Origin: Lewinellaceae bacterium
Lineage (GTDB): Bacteria > Bacteroidota > Bacteroidia > Chitinophagales > Saprospiraceae
Assembly (NCBI GenBank): GCA_020636005.1
Contig: JACJYR010000001.1
Location: forward strand, 2,422,501-2,486,500
Length of the DNA stretch: 64,000 bases
Reading direction: 5' to 3'
Below, in pieces: positions 1 to 11,512 of the stretch. Made by a program: the position numbers and the translations under genes. The first letter of the stretch is position 1. Each line of letters begins with the position of its first letter. Below the pieces are notes generated by a model. The model was not told where the DNA came from. It ran no database searches and saw only the letters and a program-made list of their open reading frames with translations.

Positions 1-2728
<2,728 letters not shown>

Positions 2729-2865
2729 TTTTAATTTTGATTGAAAGGACGACGTTTTTTCGCCGCCGGCAGTTTTGCCCTCCGCAACAGGAACTCTTCC
2801 CACCCCCGTCTTCGTCATGATTTTGGGCCCCGCAGCGGGGCCCTACCCCAAACAGGCCCAAGGCA

Positions 2866-2979
2866 TGTTGGCGGCCATTGCGAGGGGGCACACCTCTTCC
2901 CATTCCGAACAGAGCAGTTAAGCCCCTCTGCGCCGATGGTACTGGCCCTAAAGGCTGGGAGAGTAGGTCGCCGCCAACT
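2866..2979 (+). rRNA. 5S ribosomal RNA
   Basis: 5S rRNA following 23S by about 135 nt. A 9-bp terminal stem pairs GTTGGCGGC (2867-2875) with GCCGCCAAC (2970-2978). The conserved loop text CCATTCCGAACAGAGCAGTT and GGGAGAGTAGGTCGCC are present. Ends are placed from the stem and are good to a few bases. Confidence 0.95.
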
Positions 2980-3004
2980 CTTTTTTTACTGTATGATGTT
3001 CGAC

Positions 3005-3049
3005 AAAAAACGGCCTCCAGGACAAAAAGTCTTGGAGGCCGTTTTTTTT
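3005..3049 (+). terminator. Bidirectional intrinsic terminator after the rRNA operon
   Basis: A 13-bp stem (CGGCCTCCAGGAC with GTCTTGGAGGCCG, one G.T wobble) with an AAAAA loop, flanked by A6 on the left and T8 on the right. It can end the rRNA transcript on the + strand and the HPt/kinase transcript arriving on the - strand. Confidence 0.9.
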
Positions 3050-3113
3050 AGAAAAAACTCAAGGTTTTTATAGCTTTAATATAACATCAAGTAGTATTAA
3101 AATCGGGACAGGT

Positions 3114-3473
3114 TTAGCCGTTCGGGGCGATCTTTTGTTTTAATTCTTCTACGACTTTGGGTATTTTATCTTCGATATCCCGGATATAGCTTTCGATAAG
3201 ATGGGTGTCCATGTTATTTTTTGAGCAATCTTCAATTGCTTTGTTTGCGTTTGTCATTTCTTCGTTGCCCACAAATGTCAGCGTGGATTTCATTTTATGG
3301 CTGACTTTGCTCAATTCCTCCCAATTCCGCTCGCTGTTTAGCATTTTTATTTTTTCAAATTCTTCAGGCAGCTCTTCCAGTAGCATTAAAAGGATGGTCT
3401 GTACCATGTCCTGGTCCCCATCAGCCATCAGGTATAAATATTCAAGATTGGTGTATTTTTCTGCTATGTTCAT
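3114..3473 (-). CDS. HPt (histidine phosphotransfer) domain protein
   Basis: A 119-residue protein that is essentially a single all-helical HPt domain. The motif SHKMKST places the phospho-accepting histidine at His59, with the usual downstream hydrophobic helix. HPt proteins shuttle phosphate between receiver domains in phosphorelays. The gene overlaps the 3' end of the hybrid kinase upstream by 32 nt, which implies translational coupling and makes the kinase's C-terminal receiver its obvious partner. No output regulator is adjacent, so the final target is unknown. The transcript is expected to end at the bidirectional terminator at 3005-3049. Confidence 0.88.
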   Translation of the reverse strand: MNIAEKYTNLEYLYLMADGDQDMVQTILLMLLEELPEEFEKIKMLNSERNWEELSKVSHKMKSTLTFVGNEEMTNANKAIEDCSKNNMDTHLIESYIRDIEDKIPKVVEELKQKIAPNG

Positions 3474-5820
3474 GAAGGGAACTATTTACATATTTGGTGA
3501 TTTTGGAAAATAAATCTTCCGGTTCGAACGGTTTTAACACAAAGTCGTCCATGCCGTATTCTTTAAATTTTTCATCCCTGGAAATATGTGCGTGTGCGGT
3601 CATTGCAAGGATGGGTATCCTGGATTTTTTGCCTGAAAATTCCTGGCGGATGTATTTCGTCGTTTCATATCCGTCCATTACCGGCATTTGGATATCCATC
3701 AGCACGATGTCAAAATCTTCTTCATTCATTTTCTCAATCGCCTGCTGACCGTCTTCAGCCAGTGTAATCTGGATATTATTCCATTTTCGTTCCAATGTTT
3801 TGCGGGCCACAATTTGATTCATTTTGTGATCTTCAACCAAAAGCAATTTAAATAAGGCATCTGGGGCAAGTACGTTTATTTCCTCAGCAGGCGGTTCGGC
3901 GGCTTTCCCTGGTGGTTCGGCACTTTCAAAAATAAGGTCAAAATAAAAAACTGAACCTTTTCCAACCATACTGGAAGCGCCAATTTTACCGCCCTGGAGT
4001 TCAACAAGGTTTTTGCAGATAGACAGCCCAAGCCCGGTGCCTTCGAAGATCCTGCCTTTCTGCCTTATTCGCGTAAAGGTCTCAAATATGGCTTCTATTT
4101 TTTCTTCCGGAATGCCAATGCCTGTGTCCTCGACAATAAATTTTAGCTGGACATTATCCTGCACATCAAACAGCTTTTTCACGTAGATTTTGACAAAGCC
4201 CTTGTCTGTAAATTTGATTGCATTCCCTACTAAATTATAAAGTACCTGGTTAAGCCTGAGTTTATCGCCGCTTATAAATCGGGGAATATCCGATTCAATG
4301 ATCGTCTCCAGAAAAATGTCTTTTTCCTGGGCCTTGTACTGCATGACATTGACTAGGTTGCTCAGCACTTCGTGCAGATCGAACGAATCATTTTCAAATA
4401 CGATTTTGCCATTTTGTATGGCGCTTATTTCCAGTATGTCGTTGACTACCCCCAGTAAGATTTCGGAAGATTGTTTTATGGAGTTGATAAGATTGAACTG
4501 CTCGCCTGACATTTCGGTTTGAAGTAAAATGTTGCTCATGCCGAATATGGCATTCATGGGCGTGCGCATTTCATGGCTGATGCTGGCGAGAAATTGTTCT
4601 TTCATGTTGGCGCTTTGCCTGGCAAGATCCCTTGCCTTTCTCATTTTTTCAGCTTGACGCAGTTCTGTCACATCCCTCAGCATACAGTTGTAACCTACAA
4701 AATCGTCCGTTACAATGATATTGGCAGTGATCATGCACTCCCTTACCTCGCCGCTTTTGTGGGCGATATTTATTTCAAAATCTTTAATTGACTTTTGGTT
4801 TTTCAGTTTCAGGAGGAACTCATTTTTTCTTTCGACAGGATGGTAAAGGCTATGGGCATCTTGCAGTTCGAGCAGTTCCCCGTCCGAATATCCAAAAAGA
4901 TTTGTGGTAGCTTGATTGAAGTCAACAAATTTCCCATCTATCGTACAAATGAAAAGGGCATCTTTTGACTGGGTGAAAATTTCCTGGTATCGTTCCCGGC
5001 TTTTGACCATTTCCTGTTCTGCCATTTTCCGCTCGGTAATATCTTGGATGATGCCCTGGAAAATCTTCTGGCCATCTTGCCTGGTTTGCACGAGGCACTG
5101 GATAAACACATAGCGGAATTCGCCATTTTTTAACCTAACCTTTAGATCTTTCTTGAATTCGCCGGAAGCCGATGCTGCTTCATGGACTTGCTGAAGGGTA
5201 AAAAGCGGGCAATCTTCATGCTTTTCGCCCAAAGGCGGCAGGGTCATGTTTTGTGGAGGACAACCAAAGATGCGGTAAACCTCATCCGATGCTTCGAAGG
5301 CGCCTGTAGAAAGTACGTATTCCCAGTTTCCAATATTTGCTATGCGCTGTGTTTCTTCCAGCCTTTTCAATACCCTGTTCCTCTCGATTGAGAATCGGAG
5401 TGATTTTGCCAGAGAGTCAGAGTCGAAAGCCCCTTTGATCAAAAAATCCTGGGCACCGGCTTTAACTGCTTTTACACCAAGCTCTTTGTCCGACAGCCCT
5501 GTAAGTACGATGATGTTATTATGCGGAAACCTGGTGACCAGTTTTTCCAAGGTCTCAAAACCACGGCTATCGGGAAGGGTCAGATCGAGCAGGATTGCCT
5601 CGAACAATTCGCCTGTCTCCAATTGGGCCAAAGCATCTGACAAGGTAGTTTTGTTGACCACTTTACAGTGATGAAGGTCGGAATCTGCCAGAAATATTTC
5701 TACCAGCCGGGCGTCACCTGGGTTGTCTTCGATCAGCAACACCTTGCTGCCATGTATGGCAGCAGGTAGGTTGGTGTTTGATACGTCACCAGTTACATGT
5801 TGAGTGAAGGAGTAATCCAC
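3442..5820 (-). CDS. Hybrid sensor histidine kinase (REC-PAS-PAS-HisKA-HATPase-REC)
   Basis: Cytoplasmic multi-domain phosphorelay kinase of about 792 residues with no transmembrane segment. From the GTG start proposed here: an N-terminal receiver (about 24-140, Asp79 in LLDLTLPDS), two PAS regions (about 155-265 and 275-390), HisKA with ISHEMRTP (His416), HATPase_c with NLVGNAIKF, DTGIGIPEEK and GTGLGLS, and a C-terminal receiver (about 655-775, Asp709 in VLMDIQMPVMDG). The frame stays open to an ATG at 5949, but those 43 extra residues look non-coding and would overlap the upstream gene, so GTG at 5818-5820 is preferred. It overlaps the HPt gene downstream, making a kinase-to-HPt relay. The receiver at the very N-terminus suggests input from another kinase. 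Confidence 0.9.
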   Translation of the reverse strand: MDYSFTQHVTGDVSNTNLPAAIHGSKVLLIEDNPGDARLVEIFLADSDLHHCKVVNKTTLSDALAQLETGELFEAILLDLTLPDSRGFETLEKLVTRFPHNNIIVLTGLSDKELGVKAVKAGAQDFLIKGAFDSDSLAKSLRFSIERNRVLKRLEETQRIANIGNWEYVLSTGAFEASDEVYRIFGCPPQNMTLPPLGEKHEDCPLFTLQQVHEAASASGEFKKDLKVRLKNGEFRYVFIQCLVQTRQDGQKIFQGIIQDITERKMAEQEMVKSRERYQEIFTQSKDALFICTIDGKFVDFNQATTNLFGYSDGELLELQDAHSLYHPVERKNEFLLKLKNQKSIKDFEINIAHKSGEVRECMITANIIVTDDFVGYNCMLRDVTELRQAEKMRKARDLARQSANMKEQFLASISHEMRTPMNAIFGMSNILLQTEMSGEQFNLINSIKQSSEILLGVVNDILEISAIQNGKIVFENDSFDLHEVLSNLVNVMQYKAQEKDIFLETIIESDIPRFISGDKLRLNQVLYNLVGNAIKFTDKGFVKIYVKKLFDVQDNVQLKFIVEDTGIGIPEEKIEAIFETFTRIRQKGRIFEGTGLGLSICKNLVELQGGKIGASSMVGKGSVFYFDLIFESAEPPGKAAEPPAEEINVLAPDALFKLLLVEDHKMNQIVARKTLERKWNNIQITLAEDGQQAIEKMNEEDFDIVLMDIQMPVMDGYETTKYIRQEFSGKKSRIPILAMTAHAHISRDEKFKEYGMDDFVLKPFEPEDLFSKITKYVNSSLHEHSRKIHQS

Positions 5821-5923
5821 AAGTTTAAAATTGAAAAAGTATTGACAAAATAAGCAAAAGGGGGATAAAAATGCGGAGGAAAATGGGGGAAGGGTAGATT
5901 GTTCTGAATAAAATCTTTCGAAA

Positions 5924-6274
5924 TCAGCTTTCCAGGGGCACAAATACAAATTTTGCGCCTAAGTCACTTAAAACAAAAAGGCAAATATCGCCTACATGGT
6001 TTTTATAAACAGTCTTAAAATCATCTACTTTTTCGGGCAATATGATTTGTTTGGTGACAAATTCTTCCAAAGTGGAGGCGTTGACCGACCAATTCCCTTT
6101 AACTGCCTCTTTATCAACGATATTTATGCCAATGTCAACCGAGTGCTGGTGGACAACGAAGATGGGAAAGTCAGATACTTCTTGTTCCGTAATTACATTA
6201 GCTGCATCGGCCAATGGTTTGAGGTAGATCTTGAGTTCGTCTTTTATTTGGGCGTAAGATGTTTTTTCTTTCAT
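5924..6274 (-). CDS. Conserved hypothetical protein
   Basis: A 116-residue, soluble, acidic-to-neutral protein with no signal peptide or membrane helix. I do not recognise a named domain. It alternates helices at the N-terminus (residues 1-30) with beta-rich stretches such as FPIFVVHQHSVDIGINIV and GDICLFVLSDLGAKFVFVPLE, suggesting a small alpha/beta fold. It lies 103 nt upstream of the hybrid kinase on the same strand and could be in its transcript. ATG start; function unknown. Confidence 0.65.
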   Translation of the reverse strand: MKEKTSYAQIKDELKIYLKPLADAANVITEQEVSDFPIFVVHQHSVDIGINIVDKEAVKGNWSVNASTLEEFVTKQIILPEKVDDFKTVYKNHVGDICLFVLSDLGAKFVFVPLES

Positions 6275-6436
6275 TTTGGAGTAGATTGGAAAGTAGTAGG
6301 ACTTGCTTGCGAAGCCAACGATTTAGGCTTTTCTCTACCAGGATCCCAAGCAAAGGATCTTTTTTTGCTGCACCGGGCCATTTACCGCTTACCTAGTTAG
6401 GCAAGGTGTGAGGTTCAATAAATTGGGGTACGTGCC

Positions 6437-6467
6437 GAAAAACAAAACCCCGGAGCAGGGCCCGGGG
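6437..6467 (-). terminator. Intrinsic terminator downstream of hemD
   Basis: Read on the - strand, a CCCCGG/CCGGGG stem (6448-6453 with 6462-6467) is followed by TTTTGTTTTTC. It lies about 90 nt past the hemD stop codon and separates hemD from the 116-residue gene and the kinase. Confidence 0.6.
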
Positions 6468-6555
6468 CTTCAAACAAACATACTATGAGAAAACAACTTG
6501 AAGATTGTTATTAGAGCGAAACAAATTCCAAGTATCATATATCAACTAATTAAAT

Positions 6556-7338
6556 TCAATCTTTGTTCGATGTCTGGAGATATTTTTCCAGTGCCATGGT
6601 CATGGAGGGGGTTTCGGGCTCTGGTGCCTTGATGTTGATAAACAGGCCCCTTTCTTCGACGGCTTGTTTGGTATGCTTTCCGAAAACGGCAATCCGGGTA
6701 TCTTTCTGCTCAAAATCCGGAAAGTTTTCATACAAGGCCAAAATGTCAAGGGGGCTGAAAAATACAATTACATCGTAGTAGATATCTTTCAAGTCGCTCA
6801 GATTGCTGCTAACAGTTTGGTACATGATGGCCTCCTGCCAGTTAAAACCATTTTCATTCAGAAAAACGCCGATGTCTTTTGCTCCGAGGTTTGAGCAGGG
6901 GAACAGGAAATTCTCTTTTTCCTTATGCTTCATCAGGTAGGGTTTCAGGTCCATGATAGTTCGGAACCCTGCAAAAACTTTACGTTTACGGTAAATGATA
7001 AATTTTTGAAGATAGTTGGCAACGGCTTCAGTCAGGCAGAAGTATTTGGTGTCGGGAGACATTTTGCAGCGGAGCTCTTCGCAAAGGCTGAAGAAATGAT
7101 CCACTGAATTTTTGCTCGTCAGGATTACAGAGGAATATTCATCCGGCCTTACTCGTTGGCGACGGAATTCTTTTGCAGAGATGGGTTCCACGTGGATGAA
7201 AGGACGCCAATCTATTTGAAGGTTGTATTTTTTCTCAAGATCGTAGTAGGGCGAACGCTCCGGTTTAGGTTGTGTGACCAAAATTGTCTTAACTGTCTTG
7301 TATGTCTCCACCGGCACCTTACCATTTAGAACTTCCAT
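6556..7338 (-). CDS. hemD: Uroporphyrinogen-III synthase
   Basis: A 260-residue protein matching the two-lobed HemD family, which closes hydroxymethylbilane to uroporphyrinogen III with inversion of ring D in tetrapyrrole/heme synthesis. Characteristic stretches are ILVTQPKPE near the N-terminus, SVILTSKNSVDHFF (about residues 90-105), NFLFPCSNLGAKD and the second-lobe YDVIVFFSPLDILALYE. Sequence conservation in this family is low, so the call rests on overall pattern. No other heme gene is adjacent. It sits 36 nt downstream of the DUF4271 membrane protein, so both could be on one transcript. Confidence 0.85.
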   Translation of the reverse strand: MEVLNGKVPVETYKTVKTILVTQPKPERSPYYDLEKKYNLQIDWRPFIHVEPISAKEFRRQRVRPDEYSSVILTSKNSVDHFFSLCEELRCKMSPDTKYFCLTEAVANYLQKFIIYRKRKVFAGFRTIMDLKPYLMKHKEKENFLFPCSNLGAKDIGVFLNENGFNWQEAIMYQTVSSNLSDLKDIYYDVIVFFSPLDILALYENFPDFEQKDTRIAVFGKHTKQAVEERGLFINIKAPEPETPSMTMALEKYLQTSNKD

Positions 7339-7374
7339 TCAAACAATAAATTTTGGTTTTTTCAACTGTCAGTT

Positions 7375-8295
7375 TTAACCGCCTTCCTGGTTCAACAAAA
7401 GCTTTGTGACTATCAGTAAAGGCGCTATTTCGACGGCGCAAAGATACAACAAAAAGTGAAACTTGTGCCAGGCGATGAACCTGTTGGCGATGAACAGGCC
7501 ACGCAAACTCATGAAAAGGTACGTTGCCGACAGCAATCCTACCGTTCCGTAAATCACGTATTTTATCGTTGTCGGCGGGGCATAGGCTGCAAACAATACT
7601 GCTGGAACCAGGAAAAAGCCAACAATGATATTAAAAACTATAATGGTAAAATTGTAGGCTGCCACCTCTTTCTGTACAGGGAAGGTGAATCCCACCACTT
7701 TAAGCATGGCGTGTTTCAGTAAGAAAAAAGCGAGGATCCCGCCAATGCATAGGAAAAGCCCTCCGGTGTTGGTAGGTGCCGGTTCAATGTTGAATTGTTT
7801 GGCCACCAGGAAAGTGAAAATACCCGCATTGACAAAGAACATGCTGTAAAGTATCAAGTATGCCAGGGTAATGCCTGTGCCCTGTTCCCGCAACAGTTGG
7901 TTCAACAGGTTGTCGTTGATGAACGCTTTCCAGACTTTTTCTATCAATATCCTGAAAATGGTGACTATCAAAGTGAGCATAATCAGCATTACCAGGATGG
8001 TAATGAACAAGAATCGCCTATAATGGGATACTTTTTCTTTGAGCGTTAGGGGCTTTGCCGTTTGCTCAATGATAAAACCTTCTGTTTTCCTGGATGGGCG
8101 GTTGATGGGCCTTGTTTTTTTGATGTCGAACGGGTTGGAAGAATTAGTGATTGCTATAGTGCTGTCCTCTTCCACCCCTTTTATGCGGGGAATGAGATCG
8201 AAAGGGCTGGCCGTACTTTGTGCTACGGCTGCTTGCGGTAGGCAGAAAAATAGTATTAGATAGGTACAACCTAGTATTTTGTAAATTCTTGCCAT
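7375..8295 (-). CDS. DUF4271 family membrane protein
   Basis: A protein of about 306 residues with an N-terminal signal peptide ending near QAAVAQS, a hydrophilic stretch with IPRIKGV, then about six to eight transmembrane helices from residue 100 onward. The C-terminal KFHFLLYLCAVEIAPLLIVTKLLL is typical of DUF4271, a Bacteroidota family of unknown function commonly found next to hemD. The frame is open to 8343, but the ATG at 8293-8295 directly precedes the signal peptide, and a good -7 box lies inside the extension, so the downstream start is chosen. Confidence 0.85.
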   Translation of the reverse strand: MARIYKILGCTYLILFFCLPQAAVAQSTASPFDLIPRIKGVEEDSTIAITNSSNPFDIKKTRPINRPSRKTEGFIIEQTAKPLTLKEKVSHYRRFLFITILVMLIMLTLIVTIFRILIEKVWKAFINDNLLNQLLREQGTGITLAYLILYSMFFVNAGIFTFLVAKQFNIEPAPTNTGGLFLCIGGILAFFLLKHAMLKVVGFTFPVQKEVAAYNFTIIVFNIIVGFFLVPAVLFAAYAPPTTIKYVIYGTVGLLSATYLFMSLRGLFIANRFIAWHKFHFLLYLCAVEIAPLLIVTKLLLNQEGG

Positions 8296-8310
8296 GGTGT
8301 TTGTTGGCTG

Positions 8311-8344
8311 CAAAATTAGTTTTTCCTCTTCCGTTTTGTACAAA
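8311..8344 (-). promoter_or_regulatory. Bacteroidota-type promoter for the DUF4271-hemD transcript
   Basis: On the - strand: -33 element TTTG (8344-8341), a 22-bp spacer and -7 box TAATTTTG (8318-8311), which fits TAnnTTTG exactly. The predicted leader is only about 10 nt, supporting the start at 8295. Confidence 0.5.
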
Positions 8345-8525
8345 CCCTAAAGTTTTATTCCATGAAAGGTATTGCAGGGCACGGTCAGTGTTTGTCCCAA
8401 ACATACCTTAATCAGATTTGTATTGTTAAAGACCTGTTAAGCGTTGATGGATTGAACAGATGGGCGGTAATTTGCATATCAAAGCAGATCGAATCTCCTT
8501 TTTCAACACAGTATTCCGCTTAAAT

Positions 8526-9800
8526 ATGAAGAATAGTACGATCATTAGAGTAGTGCTTTTTGGTGCGCTGGCCATCATCGGCATCATAGCCATCCAGACT
8601 TATCTATTGGTGAATACCTGGAATGCCGAGGCCAAAGAGTTTCAGGAGAAGGTAAATATCGCCCTGCAAAATGTAGCCAAGCAATTTGAAAAACTGGGCA
8701 GTACCACCCCAACCTATGATCTGATCAACCAAGTCTCTTCCAATTATTATGTTGTGGACATCAACAATACCATCAACGCCAACAACCTGGAAATCTTCCT
8801 GCGCAGGGAGCTTGAAGAGGTGGGGCTAAGGGAAGACTTCGAATATGGCATCTACAACTGCGACACCCGGAAAATGGCCTACGGAAAGTATATCAGCTAT
8901 TCGCAGGAAGCCATGTCCCATGTCAATGAACCAAAACAGCAATTGCCCGTACATGATCACGACAATTTCCTTTATTACTTTGGCGTACGCTTCCCAAACA
9001 GGGAGGCTCAAATTCTAGACAGTATGAAATTGGCCATCATACTTTCTGTTATCCTGTTCGTGACTATTTTGTTTTTCATGTACTCAATTTTTATCATCTT
9101 GCGCCAAAAGCGGCTTTCCGAAATGCAAAAGGATTTTATCAACAACATGACCCACGAATTCAAGACCCCCATCTCCACTATCAAAATCTCTTCGGAAGTA
9201 TTCCTGAACAGCCCGGAAATTAATGGAAACAAAAGGCTTTTGCAATATGCTTCCATCATCAACGAGCAGAACCAAAGGCTCAACAAACAGGTAGAAAAAG
9301 TGCTACAGCTTGCCAAGATCGAACGGGAAAACTTTAAGCTCAACAAGGAAAAAATAGATTTGCACGAGTTGTTGGACAATATCCTTAACAGCGTAAAATT
9401 ACAGGTAGAAAAAGCCGGTGGGCAGCTTGGCACCGACCTGGGTGCCACTAATCCCACCGTTTATGCCGATAAACTTCATTTGACCAATATATTGCACAAC
9501 CTCCTGGACAATGCCATGAAATACTGCAAGGAGGTGCCTAATATTACCGTCAAAACATGTAATACCCCCGGCGGCAAGGTAAAGTTGAGCATCCAGGACC
9601 GAGGGCTGGGCATTGCCAAAGAAAACCTGAGCAAGATTTTTGATAAGTTTTACCGTGTGCCGACTGGCGATGTACACAACGTGAAAGGTTTTGGCCTCGG
9701 CCTATTTTATACTAAAAATATCTGCGACGCGCACGGTTGGAAAATTTCAATCGAAAGCGAACCCGACACAGGTACTTCAGTAACCATTTTATTGGGGTAA
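8526..9800 (+). CDS. Membrane sensor histidine kinase, RprX-like
   Basis: A 424-residue inner-membrane kinase. It has a transmembrane helix at about 8-29, a periplasmic sensor domain (about 30-167), a second helix (about 168-192), HisKA with NNMTHEFKTPIST (phospho-acceptor His210), and HATPase_c with NLLDNAMKY, DRGLGIAKENL and GFGLGLFYT. The ATG at 8526 is chosen over the longer open frame because it directly precedes the first helix. It is 40 nt upstream of an OmpR-type regulator, forming a standard two-component pair. It closely resembles the orphan kinase at 31715-33001 in the HisKA and ATP-lid segments, suggesting paralogy. The stimulus is unknown. Confidence 0.9.
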   Translation: MKNSTIIRVVLFGALAIIGIIAIQTYLLVNTWNAEAKEFQEKVNIALQNVAKQFEKLGSTTPTYDLINQVSSNYYVVDINNTINANNLEIFLRRELEEVGLREDFEYGIYNCDTRKMAYGKYISYSQEAMSHVNEPKQQLPVHDHDNFLYYFGVRFPNREAQILDSMKLAIILSVILFVTILFFMYSIFIILRQKRLSEMQKDFINNMTHEFKTPISTIKISSEVFLNSPEINGNKRLLQYASIINEQNQRLNKQVEKVLQLAKIERENFKLNKEKIDLHELLDNILNSVKLQVEKAGGQLGTDLGATNPTVYADKLHLTNILHNLLDNAMKYCKEVPNITVKTCNTPGGKVKLSIQDRGLGIAKENLSKIFDKFYRVPTGDVHNVKGFGLGLFYTKNICDAHGWKISIESEPDTGTSVTILLG

Positions 9801-9840
9801 TTGCGCTGCTTGAAAAGATATTCATATATATGCCGACAAA

Positions 9841-10521
9841 ATGAAAGCACACCTACTGTATGTTGAAGATGACGAAAGCCTTGGCTTTGTGACCCGGGAC
9901 AACCTGGAACTGCAAGGATACCGCATCACGCATTGCATGGACGGCAAGTCAGCCCTTGAAATAGTCCAAACCGAAAAGTTCGACCTTTGCATCCTGGATG
10001 TAATGCTGCCGGAAATAGACGGCTTTTCTGTAGCAGAGGAAATCAGGAAGTTCGATACAGAGATCCCCATCATTTTCCTCACCGCAAAATCCCTCAAAGA
10101 GGATAAAATAAAAGGCCTGCGGCTTGGCGGCGACGACTACATTACCAAGCCTTTCAGCATTGAAGAACTGATACTTAAAATCGAAGTATTCCTCAGGAGA
10201 AGGAACATTTCCTCGCCCGAGCCTGCCTCCAAATACAAATTGGGCTGTTATGAATTCGATTACCCCAACCTCACCCTCACCTGCAACGGCAGTTCCGAAA
10301 CCCTCACCCAGCGGGAGGCCGACCTGCTCAAAGTCTTCCTCGACCAACCCAATCAGGTTATCAAACGCAGTGAAATCCTGGAGAAACTTTGGGGCGAGGA
10401 CGACTACTTCATGGGCCGAAGCCTCGACGTTTTTATCTCCCGGCTCCGCAAATACCTGAAAAATGACGAAAATCTAAAAATAGAGAACATTCATGGGGTT
10501 GGGTTCCGGTTTAAAAACTGA
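9841..10521 (+). CDS. OmpR/PhoB-type response regulator, RprY-like
   Basis: A 226-residue DNA-binding regulator. The receiver domain (about 1-120) carries the acidic pair ED-DE at 9-12, phospho-acceptor Asp53 in LCILDVMLPE, and the conserved Lys in DDYITKPFS. A winged-helix output domain (about 130-226) ends with LDVFISRLRKYL and NIHGVGFRF. N-terminal text YVEDDESLGFVTRDNLELQGY resembles Bacteroides RprY, which is why the pair is called RprX/RprY-like. It is paired with the kinase immediately upstream. Its target genes cannot be read from the sequence. Confidence 0.9.
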   Translation: MKAHLLYVEDDESLGFVTRDNLELQGYRITHCMDGKSALEIVQTEKFDLCILDVMLPEIDGFSVAEEIRKFDTEIPIIFLTAKSLKEDKIKGLRLGGDDYITKPFSIEELILKIEVFLRRRNISSPEPASKYKLGCYEFDYPNLTLTCNGSSETLTQREADLLKVFLDQPNQVIKRSEILEKLWGEDDYFMGRSLDVFISRLRKYLKNDENLKIENIHGVGFRFKN

Positions 10522-10918
10522 ATTAGTGATTCTTGGCACCATTCTTGCAATTTTTATACGTTTGAGAATCTCCAATTAAAAATTTTCCCCGGAAGGGATT
10601 TTGTTCTTTATTTAAGGTAGTTAAGCCTACTTGAGAAACTTTGACAAACACTGGCACGAAAGCCTTTTCGCCACACACTTCCCAATATCTTTCCCCACAG
10701 TTTGTCCTCTTTTTAATCCTTCAATTCACAGCCATTGGTTTTGCTGTTGTTTTGCTGCGATTTTACCCACACCCATTTGCGCCATTTGTTTGCCCAAAGC
10801 TACTTGTGGCCACCAATATCCCGTACACACAAATAAGCTGTTGATCGCAGGTTGAACAGGTAACTGCTCATCTTTGTCAAACCTCAATGACCAAACTTTT
10901 TAGTCGGTTTCAAATTCG
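10522..10918. other. Gene-poor stretch after the rprY-like gene
   Basis: About 400 nt with no credible protein gene. It is pyrimidine-rich in the middle (10660-10800), and the short open frames there have no coding character. A box resembling TAnnTTTG (CATCTTTG, 10868-10875) lies about 45 nt upstream of the structured RNA candidate and might serve it. Otherwise I see nothing in it. Confidence 0.5.
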
Positions 10919-11137
10919 GTGCAGGCTCCAACTCTATACAGGTGTCTGCACTTTTTTTTTCGATCAGGGGCCGTATTCCAGGTGGGAACTTAGGGCAAAC
11001 AGTAGCAGTTAATTCCTGCACAATGCCGGGTGTACTACAAGCTGAAAATCACCTCTGATCGAAAACCAGGATTCCCCCTGTTTAAAAAGAGCGGCTAGGG
11101 ATTTGCCTCCTGTTTCGTCCCCGGCTGCTTTTTTTAT
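10919..11137 (+). ncRNA. Candidate structured RNA with terminator (possibly 6S-like)
   Basis: Nested secondary structure in a region with no ORF. First, an 8-bp hairpin GTGCAGGC/GTCTGCAC (10919-10926 with 10944-10951) followed by T9. Then a long-range closing stem of up to 14 bp (10957-10970 with 11052-11065, one G.T) encloses about 80 nt with three smaller helices: TTCC/GGAA, GGCA/TGCC and GCAG/CTGC. A small CAGG/CCTG hairpin follows. Last comes a 12-bp stem (11090-11101 with 11118-11129, one mismatch) running into T8, a convincing intrinsic terminator. A long stem around an open bubble recalls 6S RNA, and Bacteroidota have a 6S-type family, but identity is inference. The first hairpin plus T9 may instead be a separate terminator. 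Confidence 0.5.
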
Positions 11138-11512
11138 TTTGATTCAATAGCTCCTGGCGCAGGCTACAAATCCCAATCAATCCCTATCTCTTATGCCTGT
11201 TTTACCATTGTTTTTTCCCAAGTAATTCCTCACTTTTTTAAACACTCTTGAAAGACCACCCACGACGAGTAGTGAGGGGTTTTTGCAGCCTGCCGCAACG
11301 GCTTATCGTTTTCTTCTATCAGAAAAAGGAATTCCGACAATACAGGATGCCAGTTAGAAAATGAATAAAATTGCGGGGAGATAATTCATTTGCCAATTAT
11401 GCATGTTTTGAAATGCTGCCACGATTTTTCAGGGTGGGCGTTCGAAGCGCGGCAAAGACCAATTGTGCCATTTTAATAAAGCACCGTATCGGCGCAATAT
11501 CCAAAAAGAAAA
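11138..11512. other. Non-coding stretch upstream of aroA
   Basis: About 375 nt without a credible ORF. A weak hairpin with mismatches near 11258-11282 is followed by TTTTT. No clear TAnnTTTG box was found for aroA. Nothing else recognised. Confidence 0.4.

Noticed and set aside
5821..5949. Longer N-terminus of the hybrid kinase from the ATG at 5949
   Set aside because: The added 43 residues overlap the upstream gene's end and lack coding character; the receiver domain begins soon after the GTG at 5820.
10631..10855. Short + strand frames in the gene-poor region after the rprY-like gene
   Set aside because: Two frames overlap each other, with low-complexity composition and no homology pattern.
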